Shown: positions 42,194 to 52,212, counted from the stretch's first letter. The stretch is DNA of 64,000 nt from Nitrospirota bacterium (GCA_016219645.1 JACRLR010000018.1:248001-312000); one strand, 5' to 3'. The notes: generated by a model from the letters alone, not told the origin. Numbers and translations: made by a program.

Positions 42194-43765
42194 ATGAGTG
42201 TTGTCATCCGTTCGCCCCATGCCCCCCGATGGTTTCTTCTGATGACGGCGCTGGCCACCGGCGCGGTGGTCATGGCGTTGGAAATTGTGGGAAGCCGTCT
42301 TCTCGCTCCCGTCTTCGGAAACTCACTCTTTGTCTGGGGCGCGTTGATCGGAGTGATTCTTGCCGCCATGAGCGGCGGGTATGCTTTCGGCGGGTGGATT
42401 TCCGACCGGTACCCCGATGCACGAGCGTTAGCCGGTCTGTTGTTGTGCTCCGGGGCCTGGACCTTTCTGATTGCCTGGCTTGGCCAGCCGGTACTCTTTA
42501 AGGTGGCGGCTGCGGTTGAGGATCCTCGGTGGGGGCCCTGTATTGCCGCGGCGTTGCTCCTGGGACCACCGGCTTTTGGTCTGAGCGGCGTGCTGCCGGC
42601 TATGTTGCGACTCGCGGTGTTGGATTTTGAGTATCTCGGTCGGCACACCGGTCGGATGATCGCGCTCTCGACCATGGGGAGTTTGGCAGGAACATGGGGG
42701 ACGGCGTTTTTCTTTCTGTCCTGGATCGGGAGCCAGGCGCTGATCGCCTGGCTCGGCGCCATTCAGGCCCTGCTTGGCCTCTGGTGGTTGATCAGGGGGA
42801 TGACCGCACGGCCACTAGTGATCGGAACGCTGGCCCTCGGCGTCGCAGGGTTGGGGACTGGTGCCTGGTTCCCGATCCAAGTGTTGCCGGTGCCGGTGTA
42901 TCAGGAGGACAGCCCATACCAGCAAGTACGGATTCGGGATGACGACCTGTTTCGCTATCTGATCTTGGACCGGACCTACCACGCAGTGATGTGGAAGGCA
43001 GATCCGATTGCCCTGTTTCTTCCCTATAGTCAATTGATGGTCGCGTCGTTGGCCTTGGTGCCCGAACCAAAACGAGGTTTGATCCTCGGGCACGGAGGCG
43101 GATCGCTGGCGAAATGGCTCGCGTCTCGATGGCCTGAACTTGAACTGGATGTGGTCGAGATCGATCCTGCGGTCGTCCGCATGGCCGAAGAATATTTTTC
43201 CTACCATCCCCCTCCCCAACACCATGTGCACGTTCGGGACGCCAGGGTATTTCTCAATTCCACGAAGCGGACGTATGAGCTCATTTGGGTCGATGCATTT
43301 GCCAGACAGATGATTCCGTTTCACCTGACCACGGTGGAGTTTTTCGCGGAATTACGCGCCCATCTTGCGCCGAACGGTGTTCTGGCACTTAATTTAGCCT
43401 CATCTGGCGAAGGTGGAGATCTGTTGCGGGCCGATGCGGTCATGCAGACGATGAGGCAGTCGTTTCCCAATATCGAATCCTTTGCAGTGAAGGGGCCATG
43501 GCAGTCCTCTCAGGCGAGATCGGCTAATCTGGTTTTTTTTGCCGGCGGGCCAATCGGCCAGGAGATGCCTTCAACCATCGTGGCCGATGTAAATCGGCTG
43601 GTTGAGAAACAGCTTCTTCCATTTGAAGCCGTTACCTTGCTGGGCACCCATCGTATGGAGCCTTGGAAGACAGGTGTCGTGTTGACCGACGACTATGCGC
43701 CGTTTGATCTCTTGATCGGGTCTACAGCTCAAGAAAGCCAGCCGGAGGCGGCTGGCGTAAAGTAA
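42194..43765 (+). CDS. Membrane-anchored spermidine-synthase-like protein
   Basis: The 523-residue protein has an N-terminal region of about seven membrane helices (residues 10-220; GAVVMALEIVGSRLLAPVFG, characteristic of fused synthase-like proteins). A Rossmann domain follows with GLILGHGGGSLAKWLASRWP (SAM-type glycine motif) and LDVVEIDPAVVRMAEEYF. It is related to polyamine aminopropyltransferases, but whether it makes polyamines is uncertain for the membrane-fused type. It starts 58 bases after the CBS gene. Confidence 0.75.
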   Translation: MSVVIRSPHAPRWFLLMTALATGAVVMALEIVGSRLLAPVFGNSLFVWGALIGVILAAMSGGYAFGGWISDRYPDARALAGLLLCSGAWTFLIAWLGQPVLFKVAAAVEDPRWGPCIAAALLLGPPAFGLSGVLPAMLRLAVLDFEYLGRHTGRMIALSTMGSLAGTWGTAFFFLSWIGSQALIAWLGAIQALLGLWWLIRGMTARPLVIGTLALGVAGLGTGAWFPIQVLPVPVYQEDSPYQQVRIRDDDLFRYLILDRTYHAVMWKADPIALFLPYSQLMVASLALVPEPKRGLILGHGGGSLAKWLASRWPELELDVVEIDPAVVRMAEEYFSYHPPPQHHVHVRDARVFLNSTKRTYELIWVDAFARQMIPFHLTTVEFFAELRAHLAPNGVLALNLASSGEGGDLLRADAVMQTMRQSFPNIESFAVKGPWQSSQARSANLVFFAGGPIGQEMPSTIVADVNRLVEKQLLPFEAVTLLGTHRMEPWKTGVVLTDDYAPFDLLIGSTAQESQPEAAGVK

Positions 43766-43823
43766 ATGATTGAAATAATTCTGACTTGCCTATTGATGCG
43801 GGCATTTTTGTCGAAAGGGGAGT

Positions 43824-43967
43824 CTGGAAAAGAATTCGATCAAGGTCCTTGCTTCCGTTTTTGTCGTGGTGTTATTTATAGGGGGTCTTCTCCAAGTGAG
43901 AAATGTGGTAGGGAATGAAAGGGCGATCGATAGAGAAATAGTTTCGGCCACGTGGGATTGGCGGTAG
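43824..43967 (+). CDS. Possible 47-residue single-span membrane protein with CTG start
   Basis: From CTG 43824, preceded by AAAGG five bases upstream, the frame reads (M)EKNSIKVLASVFVVVLFIGG and then LLQVRNVVGNERAID, ending ATWDWR. The basic N-terminus, one clean hydrophobic span and a polar tail look like a genuine small membrane protein. The absence of ATG, GTG or TTG in frame upstream keeps confidence low. It precedes the cupredoxin gene at 44016. Confidence 0.3.
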   Translation: MEKNSIKVLASVFVVVLFIGGLLQVRNVVGNERAIDREIVSATWDWR

Positions 43968-44015
43968 GTTTTCACCGGTTCTAATTTCATCTCTTCTTTT
44001 TTAAGGAGGTAGGTC

Positions 44016-44495
44016 ATGGGCAAGGCGATGTTGGGGGTCTTCTTCGGCCTCGTGATGGTCGTGGCTGGGGCATCTGCGGCGTTTGCGCTCCAGGCAGGTG
44101 GAGTCGAAGTCGGAGATTTGGAGACCGGCTCCGTCGTAGGTCAGTCGTTCAAAGAGTTGGATGTCGATGCCTCGCTGTTCTCGGTCGAGATTGGAGATAT
44201 GAAGACGTGGTATCCACCGGTCACGATCATCGACTTCAAAGTCCGGCCTGGTCGTCCTGTCCTACTGAAGGTGACGAACAAAGCCACCGCTGAGCATGGA
44301 TTTCAGATGACCGATGCCCCGAACGCTGGTTCACCGTTTGTGATGAAAGCCGAAGTGGTGTTGAAGCCGGGCGAAACCAAGTATATCGGTATTCCGACCA
44401 GCGACATGTTTTATGCCACTCAGGGGAATACGCTGATCTATCGCTGTCACCTGCACCCTGGGCATGTCGGTGGCAAGCTTCTCATGCTCAAGTAA
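44016..44495 (+). CDS. Exported cupredoxin-domain protein
   Basis: The 159-residue protein has a signal peptide (LGVFFGLVMVVAGASAAFA). The cupredoxin fold ends in TLIYRCHLHPGHVGGKLLML, with Cys and two His as expected copper ligands. A further His occurs in ATAEHGFQM. It is probably a periplasmic blue-copper electron carrier, or a copper-binding domain related to cytochrome oxidase subunit II. Copper electron carriers fit nitrite-oxidiser metabolism, but that is inference. A perfect AAGGAGG lies upstream. Monocistronic with terminator at 44522. Confidence 0.85.
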   Translation: MGKAMLGVFFGLVMVVAGASAAFALQAGGVEVGDLETGSVVGQSFKELDVDASLFSVEIGDMKTWYPPVTIIDFKVRPGRPVLLKVTNKATAEHGFQMTDAPNAGSPFVMKAEVVLKPGETKYIGIPTSDMFYATQGNTLIYRCHLHPGHVGGKLLMLK

Positions 44496-44521
44496 TTACG
44501 TCGAATGGTGTGAAGTAGAAA

Positions 44522-44556
44522 GGCCCTGCTTTTCAGAGAAAAGCAGGGCCTTCTTT
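44522..44556. terminator. Bidirectional Rho-independent terminator
   Basis: A 13-base-pair perfect stem, GGCCCTGCTTTTC with GAAAAGCAGGGCC, loop AGA, is followed by TTCTTTG on the plus side and TTTCT on the minus side. It separates the convergent cupredoxin and ferredoxin genes. Confidence 0.85.
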
Positions 44557-44575
44557 GTTGAATCTCGATGAGAAA

Positions 44576-44971
<396 letters not shown>

Positions 44972-45134
44972 TCACCCCGTCACGACCATGATGCGTGGCG
45001 CGATGTGGGCGTCATTCTAGTCCGCCGCTCTTTTCCAAGTCAACAGAACGACACTTGCTCAGAAGGCCTAGACCCCCTATATTTGTGGGCCTTTGGGCTC
45101 AGGGGAGTTACGGTAGTCGTAAGAAGGAATGTGT

Positions 45135-45629
45135 ATGGCCACTTCACCGCCAAGCGATGGAGGGCAGAAAAAGAAGCGCATCATCACGCTTGGCCTCATG
45201 GCGGTTTTCTTGATGAGCGCGTCGTTTTTCCTCATCGATCGGAAAGAAGAGACGATCATTGTCGTGACCTTTCCAAGTGGCCGTGAACTTGAGATGGAAG
45301 TGGCGGATACACCGGAGAAACTGCTCGTCGGTCTTGCCTTTCGAGAGACGCTGCCAGCGAATGGTGGAATGCTTTATATCTTCGAGTCGACCGGTCAGAA
45401 CCACGTCTGGACCAAGGAGTATCGCTTTCCGGTAGATGTGATGTGGGTTGATGAAAGCCATCATATCGTGGGGCTCAAAGAAAATGTCGCCCCCTGCCGG
45501 GAATCTGACTGCCCCAGATATAGTTCCTCTCCGGAAGCGGTCCGGTACGCGATTCAGGCAGAAGCGGGTTTTATCAAGCAGGAAGGGATTATCCTGGGCC
45601 AGGAGCTGAAATATACGCTTCGAATGTGA
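45135..45629 (+). CDS. DUF192 family protein, membrane-anchored
   Basis: ATG 45135 is preferred over 45129 because AGAAGG is then correctly spaced; the protein has 164 residues. An N-terminal membrane span (IITLGLMAVFLMSASFFLI) precedes the DUF192 domain (LEMEVADTPEKLLVGLAFRE ... GGMLYIFESTG ... YRFPVDVMWVD ... ECP-like CPRYSS). Function is unknown. It is followed by the Rieske and I42-like genes with close spacing. Confidence 0.85.
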   Translation: MATSPPSDGGQKKKRIITLGLMAVFLMSASFFLIDRKEETIIVVTFPSGRELEMEVADTPEKLLVGLAFRETLPANGGMLYIFESTGQNHVWTKEYRFPVDVMWVDESHHIVGLKENVAPCRESDCPRYSSSPEAVRYAIQAEAGFIKQEGIILGQELKYTLRM

Positions 45630-45682
45630 CAGGCTGTGAGCAGAAGACGCGGCGGACCACAGAAGGAAAGGAGCAAGAGAGC

Positions 45683-46003
45683 ATGCTAGAGGGGTTTCAA
45701 TCCGTCGCGCTGGCCAACGAGTTACCGCCCGGTCAGGCCAAAGTCGTGATGGTGAACAATCGGGAGATGGCGCTGTTCAATATCGAGGGAACATATTTCG
45801 CAATCCATAATCGATGTCCCCATGAAGGTGGACCCTTGTGTGAAGGACGCGTGAAGGGTTTTGTCGTAGCCTGTCCGTGGCACGATTTGGCATTCGACGT
45901 TCGAAATGGGCGAGGGACGGACGGCGGTGGATATTGTGTGGGGAGTTATGACGTGCAGGTGGAAGGAGAGGAGATTTTTGTCGGACCTCGGCGGAAACCA
46001 TGA
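45683..46003 (+). CDS. Rieske [2Fe-2S] ferredoxin
   Basis: ATG 45683 with AAAGGAG upstream gives 106 residues. The Rieske ligands are in NRCPHEGGPLCEG and VACPWHDLAFD (CxH...CxxH). It resembles the small NirD/BphA3-type ferredoxins that pass electrons to an oxygenase or reductase; no such partner is adjacent. It overlaps the next gene start by four bases. Confidence 0.9.
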   Translation: MLEGFQSVALANELPPGQAKVVMVNNREMALFNIEGTYFAIHNRCPHEGGPLCEGRVKGFVVACPWHDLAFDVRNGRGTDGGGYCVGSYDVQVEGEEIFVGPRRKP

Positions 46004-46356
46004 GCACAATCTCTGGGCACGACCATGGTGGGGCCACCAACAAGGATGGAGCCAAGGTCATTGAGACAACTCTTGAGCAGCCGGTCCAGATTAATCTTTG
46101 GGAGGACAGAACCAGAGGAGAACTCTGGGTCCCGACCTATGATCCTACGGGGCTCGAGTTGCTAGCCGATGACTACCTTCGCATCGCGGGGAATAATGCG
46201 GTCGATAACGGCCAGCGGACATTCGAGTTTAAAGCGGTCAAGCTGGGGACTCACCGCGTGTTGTTTGAAAAACGCATGGGGTGGAAATTTACCGCTGAAG
46301 ATCGGCGCGTGTTTGACGTGACGGTCGCTGACCCCTCCTTCCGGAAGAGTGGGTGA
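46000..46356 (+). CDS. Chagasin/I42-like protease inhibitor domain protein
   Basis: The 118-residue protein has a region from about residue 25 that resembles the I42 (chagasin) cysteine-protease inhibitor fold: ELWVPTYDPTGLELLADDYL, GQRTFEFKAVKLGTHRVLFE and a closing VFDVTV strand. The usual RPW loop is altered (KRMGWKF). There is no signal peptide; the N-terminus is His-rich (GHDHGG). It is coupled to the Rieske gene (four-base overlap) and to the aminotransferase gene. Confidence 0.6.
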   Translation: MSTISGHDHGGATNKDGAKVIETTLEQPVQINLWEDRTRGELWVPTYDPTGLELLADDYLRIAGNNAVDNGQRTFEFKAVKLGTHRVLFEKRMGWKFTAEDRRVFDVTVADPSFRKSG

Positions 46357-46358
46357 TC

Positions 46359-47198
46359 ATGCCGGATGTGGCCTTTATCAATGGAGCGTTCATGCCGCTG
46401 GCCGAGGCGAAAGTTTCGATCGAAGATCGAGGCTTTCAATTTGGTGATGGCGTCTATGAAGTCGCGCGTACGTATGGCGGGCGGCCCTTCGCGCTTGAAA
46501 CCCATCTGGCTCGACTCGATCGCAGCGCGAAGGCGCTTGATTTGACGCAACCCTATTCCAGCGTCGAGTGGACAGGCCATGTGTTGGAAGGCATTAGACT
46601 GGCTGCCTATCCTGAAGCAAAAATCTACATTCAGGTTACCAGGGGTGTCGCTCCCCGTGATCATGCCTATTCAGCCGAAGCGACGCCCACGGTCGTCATG
46701 ACGGTACGTGAGTTTCATGCGCTCGATCGGTCGATACAGGCAGCCGGTGTGGAAGCGATGACGGTGGAAGACATCCGATGGGGGCGCTGTGACATCAAGA
46801 GTGTCAATCTCTTGGCCAACGTCCTTGCGCGGCAACAGGTGAAGCAGGCTCGAGTCTTCGAAGCTATTCTGGTTCGAGCGGGCCTGGTCACCGAAGGGGC
46901 AGTCAGCAACGTGATGATGGTTCAAAGGGGAGCAGTGGTGACGGCTCCCGAAGGCCCGCGCATTCTGTCCGGGGTCACGAGAGCCATGGTGTTGAACCTC
47001 GCTCTACGCGAAGGCCTACCGGTTCAGGAACGTTTTGTTGCTCAGGCAGACCTCTATGATGCTGAAGAAGTGTTTCTTACAGGGACCACGGTCGAGGTCT
47101 TGGCCGTCGTCCGTATAGACGGGAAAGTCATTGGAAATGGACGGCCTGGTCCGATCACCCAACGGCTTGCTGCTCGCTTCACGAAGCGGGTCGACTAG
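46359..47198 (+). CDS. Class IV aminotransferase (D-amino-acid/branched-chain type)
   Basis: ATG 46359 gives 279 residues; GTG 46353 is an alternative. Class IV PLP-enzyme motifs are EDRGFQFGDGVYEVARTYGG (residues about 20-39), the PLP lysine in RWGRCDIKSVNLLANVLARQ (about residue 147), EGAVSNVMMV and VFLTGTTVEVLAVVRIDG. The pattern fits D-alanine aminotransferase or aminodeoxychorismate lyase. It is last in the DUF192-Rieske-I42 run. Confidence 0.85.
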   Translation: MPDVAFINGAFMPLAEAKVSIEDRGFQFGDGVYEVARTYGGRPFALETHLARLDRSAKALDLTQPYSSVEWTGHVLEGIRLAAYPEAKIYIQVTRGVAPRDHAYSAEATPTVVMTVREFHALDRSIQAAGVEAMTVEDIRWGRCDIKSVNLLANVLARQQVKQARVFEAILVRAGLVTEGAVSNVMMVQRGAVVTAPEGPRILSGVTRAMVLNLALREGLPVQERFVAQADLYDAEEVFLTGTTVEVLAVVRIDGKVIGNGRPGPITQRLAARFTKRVD

Positions 47199-47202
47199 CC
47201 CC

Positions 47203-47231
47203 TTGCTTTGGCATAGGTAGCGTGCTATGGT
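47203..47231 (+). promoter_or_regulatory. Candidate promoter ahead of the rimP leader hairpin
   Basis: TTGCTT (47203-47208), a 17-base spacer and TATGGT (47226-47231). If used, the transcript starts near 47238 and at once forms the hairpin-terminator at 47243-47266, an attenuator arrangement. Confidence 0.45.
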
Positions 47232-47242
47232 CCTCGGACTGG

Positions 47243-47266
47243 AAGTGGGCTCATGCCCACTTTTTT
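47243..47266 (+). terminator. Terminator/attenuator hairpin immediately before rimP
   Basis: AAGTGGGC (47243-47250), loop TCAT, GCCCACTT (47255-47262), with a T6 run overlapping and following. The ATG at 47253 lies in the hairpin, so it is unlikely to be the rimP start. A similar hairpin before rimP is known from proteobacteria as a leader element. Confidence 0.7.
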
Positions 47267-47309
47267 GTTTGATCTCTTGAATGAGCTATCCAAAAATACG
47301 GGGCCGGAG

Positions 47310-47792
47310 GTGTCGCGGAAGGAGTCCCGACCAGTTGTCGATCGTATCAGTGAGGTGGTGTCGCCCATCCTCTGGGCACTGGGTTTAGAATTGATCGACA
47401 TTGTGTGTGTGGGGCAAGGCGCGCGGTCAATCGTTCGCGTGTATATCGATAAATCGGGCGGCGTTACGGTAGAGGATTGCGGGCGTGCACACCTTGCGAT
47501 CGGTCCGGCCCTGGATGTGGCTGATCCGTTCCCCCATGCCTATACATTGGAAGTCTCCTCGCCTGGTCTGGATCGAGCCTTCAAAGGGATTCAGGATTAT
47601 CGTCGGGCATTGGGGAAGCAAGTGAACGTGAAGCTCAGGCAGCCGATCAACGGGCAGTGGCGTGTGGTCGGAGAGCTGATGGAAGTGAATGAACAGGGCG
47701 TGACAGTCGTGGTGCACGATCGGCGTTCGGAGCGGAAGGTTATGCTTGAGTTCGGCTCAATTACTGACGCTCGGCGTGCCGTGACGTTTTAG
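47310..47792 (+). CDS. rimP: Ribosome maturation factor RimP
   Basis: The frame is open from ATG 47253, but that start lies in a terminator hairpin and would encode the atypical MPTFLFDLL. GTG 47310 gives 160 residues beginning MSRKESRPVVDRISEVV, the usual RimP beginning. Conserved parts are ALGLELIDIVCVG, VRVYIDKSGGVTVEDCGRAH and YTLEVSSPGLDRAFKGIQDY. It assists 30S subunit maturation. It starts the classical rimP-nusA-infB-ylxP-rbfA-truB-rpsO-pnp order. Confidence 0.85.
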   Translation: MSRKESRPVVDRISEVVSPILWALGLELIDIVCVGQGARSIVRVYIDKSGGVTVEDCGRAHLAIGPALDVADPFPHAYTLEVSSPGLDRAFKGIQDYRRALGKQVNVKLRQPINGQWRVVGELMEVNEQGVTVVVHDRRSERKVMLEFGSITDARRAVTF

Positions 47793-47861
47793 GCTGTCTC
47801 GGGGTAGATCACCGCAGTGTGGAGACCGAAACTGATAGGAACGGTTGCCGGAGAGTGAGCT

Positions 47862-49043
47862 ATGAATCGAGAATTGATTTCAGTCATCGATGAACTTGGT
47901 CGGCAAAAGGGTATTGAAAAGAGCCGAGTCATCGGGGCGATCGAAGCCGCCCTTCAAGTAGCTGCCAAGAAGCGGTTTGGACAGGCAGAGAATATTCAAG
48001 TTGAGATCGACCCGAAGACAGGTGAGATCTCCGTCGTATCGAAGAAGACCATTGTCGATGCGGTCATCAATCCGAAAACGGAAGTGTCCCTTCAAGAAGC
48101 TCGCCAGTTCGACAACGAAGCAGAAGTCGGTGATGAGATTGGATCGCTTATCGAGATGAGCGATTTGGGACGCATCGCCGCGCAAACCGCTAAACAAGTC
48201 ATCTTCCAAAAGGTCCGTGAGGCGGAGTGGGAGGCAGTCCAAAAAGAATACTCCACGCGGCAAGGAGATCTGGTCAATGGCATCATTCTCGGGGTGGAGC
48301 GCCGGAACTACTTGGTGGATTTAGGTAAGACCGAGGCGGTGTTGCCGATTCAGGAGCAGATTCCGCGAGAAACCTATCGCGGTGGTGATCGGGTAAAGGC
48401 CATGCTCTTAGAAGTGCGACGGACTCCCAAGGATGTCCAGGTGATCTTGACTCGGAGTCATCCGCAGTTTGTGGCGAAACTCTTCGAGTTGGAAGTGCCG
48501 GAAGTGCTCGAGAAAATCGTTGAGATCAAATCCATTGTTCGGGAGCCTGGTGATCGGACCAAGATCGCCGTGACGTCCCGCGAGAAGGCTGTTGATCCGG
48601 TCGGGGCCTGCGTCGGGATCAAAGGGTCACGGGTTCAAGCGGTTGTTCGCGAGCTGCGCGGGGAGAAAATCGACATCATCACCTGGACCTCAGATCCGCG
48701 GGTGTTCATCGCCGAGGCCTTGAATCCTGCGAGCATCGAGAAGGTCGGCGTCGATGAGGAAAAAAAATCGGCGTTGGTTGTGGTGGCAGATTCACAGCTG
48801 TCATTGGCCATCGGAAAGAATGGTCAAAATGTGCGGTTGGCAGCGCGTCTGACCGGCTGGAAGATTGATATCATCAGCGCGACGGAATACGAAAAAGAAA
48901 AGGCCGAACGGGATAAAGAGATTAAAGCGGCGTTGGCGGAGGAGACCGAAGCGCTGCATCAGCAGGAAGAGGCCCGTGAACTGGAATTGAAAGCTCGGGC
49001 GGAATCGGATGCCGGACAGGGGGAGCCGGACAAAGAGGAGTAG
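47862..49043 (+). CDS. nusA: Transcription termination/antitermination factor NusA
   Basis: The 393-residue protein has an N-terminal RNA-polymerase-binding domain, an S1 domain ([20 protein letters not shown], about residues 130-150), then two KH domains ([19 protein letters not shown] and [20 protein letters not shown]). It lacks the C-terminal acidic repeat domains of enterobacterial NusA and ends in a charged helical tail ([20 protein letters not shown]). It binds RNA polymerase and nascent RNA. Confidence 0.93.
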   Translation: MNRELISVIDELGRQKGIEKSRVIGAIEAALQVAAKKRFGQAENIQVEIDPKTGEISVVSKKTIVDAVINPKTEVSLQEARQFDNEAEVGDEIGSLIEMSDLGRIAAQTAKQVIFQKVREAEWEAVQKEYSTRQGDLVNGIILGVERRNYLVDLGKTEAVLPIQEQIPRETYRGGDRVKAMLLEVRRTPKDVQVILTRSHPQFVAKLFELEVPEVLEKIVEIKSIVREPGDRTKIAVTSREKAVDPVGACVGIKGSRVQAVVRELRGEKIDIITWTSDPRVFIAEALNPASIEKVGVDEEKKSALVVVADSQLSLAIGKNGQNVRLAARLTGWKIDIISATEYEKEKAERDKEIKAALAEETEALHQQEEARELELKARAESDAGQGEPDKEE

Positions 49044-49056
49044 GTGCCAAATTCTT

Positions 49057-51630
49057 ATGCGCGTGTATGCGTTGGCTAAACAGCTAGGGATGGAAAACCG
49101 CGACCTTATTCCGGAATTGAAACGGATGGGGATCACGGTCGCGTCGCATAGCAGCGCGTTGGATGATGATGTGGTTCAGAAGGTATTGGAGAAGCTTGGA
49201 CCAAAACTCAAGGCTCACGGGAAAACGACGGGTGAGACGGCAGAGGCCGATGCGGGGCGGGGTGAGCGGATCAAGATCGGTAGTGCGCCTGAGCACGCGA
49301 CGGGAACCAGGGCCGGTTCGTTCCCGGCAACTTCGACTGCGGAGGAGCCTGCCAAATCCGACAAGCGCCGCATTCTGATCAAGCGCAAACGACCCGATGA
49401 ACTTCCAGCGGATGAGGCGCTGTCGGTACCGGCAGTTGAATCAGCAGGCGCAAGCGGATCGCCCGGCGATACTGTGGTGGTGAGCCCGCCGCCTGTCGTG
49501 CACCCGCACACGGGAACTCCACCCGTTGCGCCGGTTGACCTGACGGTCACATCAGACCAGCCGCACGTGATCGGAGCGACAACCCCTCCTGCTCCTGCGC
49601 CCGTTGTCAAGCCCGCTGTCGTGCCCAGCATCGATATCATCACAGGAAAAAGAAAAACCCTCTCTCTTGATGAGATGCAGGCTGAAGGTCTGAAAGAGAA
49701 GGCGAAGAAAGTTCGTAAGCCGGGCCGTACGCGAGAGGAAGAGGAGCTTCGGCTTCGGGAGGATGCAGCTCGCTGGCAGGACCTTCGTGCTATTCCGATG
49801 CAGGCGCGTCGCGATGACCGTAGTAAGCACGCGCATCACAGCACCCCCGGGGAGGTCACCAAGCCACGAAGGAAGAGCTTCAAGTTTGTGCCAGGCATGA
49901 CGGTGAAGGAATTTGCCGAACTGATCGGGCAGCGCCCGGCCGACATCATGCGCAAACTGATGGATATGGGCCAGATGCTCACGTTCAATCAAACCATGAA
50001 CGTCGACGCAGCCGGGATTATTGCGGAGGAGCATGGAGTCAAGATCGACGTCTCGATAGAGAAGGCCGGAGAAGAGTTGCTGGATTCCATCGTGCAAACG
50101 GATGAGAATGTCCAGCTTGAGCCGCGGCCGCCGGTCGTGACGATCATGGGCCATGTCGATCATGGCAAGACCTCGCTGCTTGATGCCATCAGGCAAACGA
50201 AGGTGGCGGAAGGAGAGGCGGGGGGGATCACACAGCATATCGGTGCATACACGGTCGGGGTGCGCGGGAAGCAGGTGACGTTCCTGGACACACCAGGCCA
50301 CGAAGCCTTCACTGCCATGCGAGGTCGTGGCGCCAAGATTACGGATATCGTCATCCTGGTCGTGGCAGCGGATGATGGAGTGATGCCGCAAACGATCGAA
50401 GCGATCCATCATGCCAAGGCCGCGTCCGTTCCGATTATCGTGGCCATCAACAAGATCGATAAGCCCGGCGCCAATGCCGACCGTGTCAAAAACGCCTTGT
50501 CCGAGCATGGACTCATTTCAGAGTCCTGGGGCGGTGACACGATCATGGTTGAGGTCTCGGCCAAAGAGAAGATCGGCCTGGATACCTTGCTGGAGATGAT
50601 TCTTCTGCAGTCCGAAGTGCTGGAGCTGAAGGCAGATCCACATCGCATGGCTAAGGGCGTGGTGGTGGAAGCCAAGCTTGAGCGAGGGCGTGGTCCTGTG
50701 GCGACGGTGCTGGTACAGGGCGGAACACTGCGCGTAGGCGACGTGTTTGTCGTTGGGACTGTGAGCGGGAAGGTTCGCGCCTTGATTGCACATACGGGGG
50801 CAAAAGTCCAAGAGGCCGGTCCTTCTATTCCTGTTGAAGTGGCTGGGCTCCCAGGTGTGCCGTCCGCCGGTGATGTATTTCAAGTCGTCAAAGACGAGCG
50901 GATTGCGCGAGAAATTGCGGAGGACCGAGCTCGTAAACAGCGAACGGCTGATCTGTCTGTGTCAGCGAAGGTCACGCTGGACGACCTGTTCTCCAAGATT
51001 ACGGAAGGATCCGTGAAGGAGCTGGCACTGGTGATTAAGTCTGATGTCCAGGGGTCGGCGGAAGCGCTGACCGCAGGTGTTGAAAAACTTACGACCGATG
51101 CTGTCAAGCTGCGCGTCATCCACAGCGGTGTCGGCGGGATCACAGAGTCCGATGTGCTGCTGGCTGCTGCGTCCAACGCCATCATTGTCGGGTTCAATGT
51201 CAGGCCTGAGCCGAAGGCCTCCGCGCTGGCCGAACAGCAAGGTGTCGACATCCGTCTGTACACCATTATTTACGACGCCATGGCAGAAATTAAGGCCGCG
51301 ATGGAGGGATTGCTGGAGCCGACGCTGAAGGAGCGGACGTTGGGGCGGGCCGAAGTGCGACAGGTCTTCACGGTGTCCAAAGCTGGCATTATTGCGGGGT
51401 CTTATGTGGTGGATGGCACGATCACCCGCGCGGCTGTCGGAGTCCGAGTGATTCGCGATAACGTAGTGGTCTATGAGGGGAAGCTCGGATCGTTGCGTCG
51501 CTTCAAGGACGACGTCCGTGAAGTGCAGCAGGGTTACGAGTGTGGAATCAGCGTCGAGAATTTCAACGACGTCAAGGCAGGGGACATCATCGAAGCCTAT
51601 GCAATCGACAAGATTGCCGCAAAACTCTAA
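49057..51630 (+). CDS. infB: Translation initiation factor IF-2
   Basis: The ATG at 49057 gives [20 protein letters not shown], the normal IF2 N-terminal domain; the protein has 857 residues. A long Pro/Val-rich linker follows, then a second N-type domain ([20 protein letters not shown]), and the GTPase with [14 protein letters not shown] (about residues 365-378), DTPGHEAF and NKID. The C-terminal fMet-tRNA-binding domains follow. It overlaps no gene but begins 13 bases after nusA ends. Confidence 0.95.
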   Translation: MRVYALAKQLGMENRDLIPELKRMGITVASHSSALDDDVVQKVLEKLGPKLKAHGKTTGETAEADAGRGERIKIGSAPEHATGTRAGSFPATSTAEEPAKSDKRRILIKRKRPDELPADEALSVPAVESAGASGSPGDTVVVSPPPVVHPHTGTPPVAPVDLTVTSDQPHVIGATTPPAPAPVVKPAVVPSIDIITGKRKTLSLDEMQAEGLKEKAKKVRKPGRTREEEELRLREDAARWQDLRAIPMQARRDDRSKHAHHSTPGEVTKPRRKSFKFVPGMTVKEFAELIGQRPADIMRKLMDMGQMLTFNQTMNVDAAGIIAEEHGVKIDVSIEKAGEELLDSIVQTDENVQLEPRPPVVTIMGHVDHGKTSLLDAIRQTKVAEGEAGGITQHIGAYTVGVRGKQVTFLDTPGHEAFTAMRGRGAKITDIVILVVAADDGVMPQTIEAIHHAKAASVPIIVAINKIDKPGANADRVKNALSEHGLISESWGGDTIMVEVSAKEKIGLDTLLEMILLQSEVLELKADPHRMAKGVVVEAKLERGRGPVATVLVQGGTLRVGDVFVVGTVSGKVRALIAHTGAKVQEAGPSIPVEVAGLPGVPSAGDVFQVVKDERIAREIAEDRARKQRTADLSVSAKVTLDDLFSKITEGSVKELALVIKSDVQGSAEALTAGVEKLTTDAVKLRVIHSGVGGITESDVLLAAASNAIIVGFNVRPEPKASALAEQQGVDIRLYTIIYDAMAEIKAAMEGLLEPTLKERTLGRAEVRQVFTVSKAGIIAGSYVVDGTITRAAVGVRVIRDNVVVYEGKLGSLRRFKDDVREVQQGYECGISVENFNDVKAGDIIEAYAIDKIAAKL

Positions 51631-51645
51631 GGTATAAGTCTGCCC

Positions 51646-51933
51646 GTGGGTATCATCGTCGGGCTCTGCACGGTCGAGTTGTTCATTCCCGAGAGTCAGT
51701 CATTGAAGGACAAGCGGCAAGTGCTCTTGAGTCTCAAAGATCGGTTGCGGGACAAGTTCAACCTCTCGGTTGCCGAAGTCGATGGACAGGACCTGTGGCA
51801 GAAAGCCGTCTTGGGCCTTGCCTGTGTGGCCAACGAAGGACGATACGTCAATCAAGTGTGTGAGCAGGCGCTGAATCTGATTCGAAGCGTGCCTGCAGTG
51901 GAGATCGTCCAGTCTCGAGTGGAATTGCTGTAA
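51646..51933 (+). CDS. ylxP: DUF503/YlxP family protein
   Basis: The 95-residue protein matches DUF503 throughout: MGIIVGLCTVELFIPESQSL, KDKRQVLLSLKDRLRDKFNL, SVAEVDGQDLWQKAVLGLAC and SVPAVEIVQSRVELL. YlxP proteins lie between infB and rbfA in many bacteria, and a role in ribosome or RNA metabolism is assumed. It is followed by repeat copy G, which separates it from rbfA. Confidence 0.9.
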   Translation: MGIIVGLCTVELFIPESQSLKDKRQVLLSLKDRLRDKFNLSVAEVDGQDLWQKAVLGLACVANEGRYVNQVCEQALNLIRSVPAVEIVQSRVELL

Positions 51934-51948
51934 CGGCGATATGCCCGT

Positions 51949-52212
51949 CAGGGTGCTCAAAAAGGCCACGGTTCTCACCCGCCCAAACCCAGCGCGCCAA
52001 GACGCGCTGTTCCGCGGGCAAGGCCGCAGCAAGCGATTGGGGACAGCCACCTTTCCGGTTGGTGGCCCTCGAGCCTCTGAGTGGAGCGAGAACGAAGCTT
52101 GGGGAAAGGCGCGGCCCTGGGTGAAGAGGCTGTCTTGGCAGACACAGGGTGGGTGGGTGAGATGATCGCCGGGATTGGGCGGGTGAGAAGGACGACTTTT
52201 TCAGCATCCTGC
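51949..52212. repeat. Dispersed modular intergenic repeat, copy G, between ylxP and rbfA
   Basis: The left end is GGGTGCTCAAAAAGGCC and the right end is CTTTTTCAGCATCCTGC. Modules are TTCTCACCCGCCCAAACCC, GCGCGCCAAGACGCGC, GAGGCTGTCTTGGCAGAC and TTGGGCGGGTGAGAAGG. It interrupts the otherwise compact translation-factor operon, so transcription must cross it or restart within. Confidence 0.8.
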
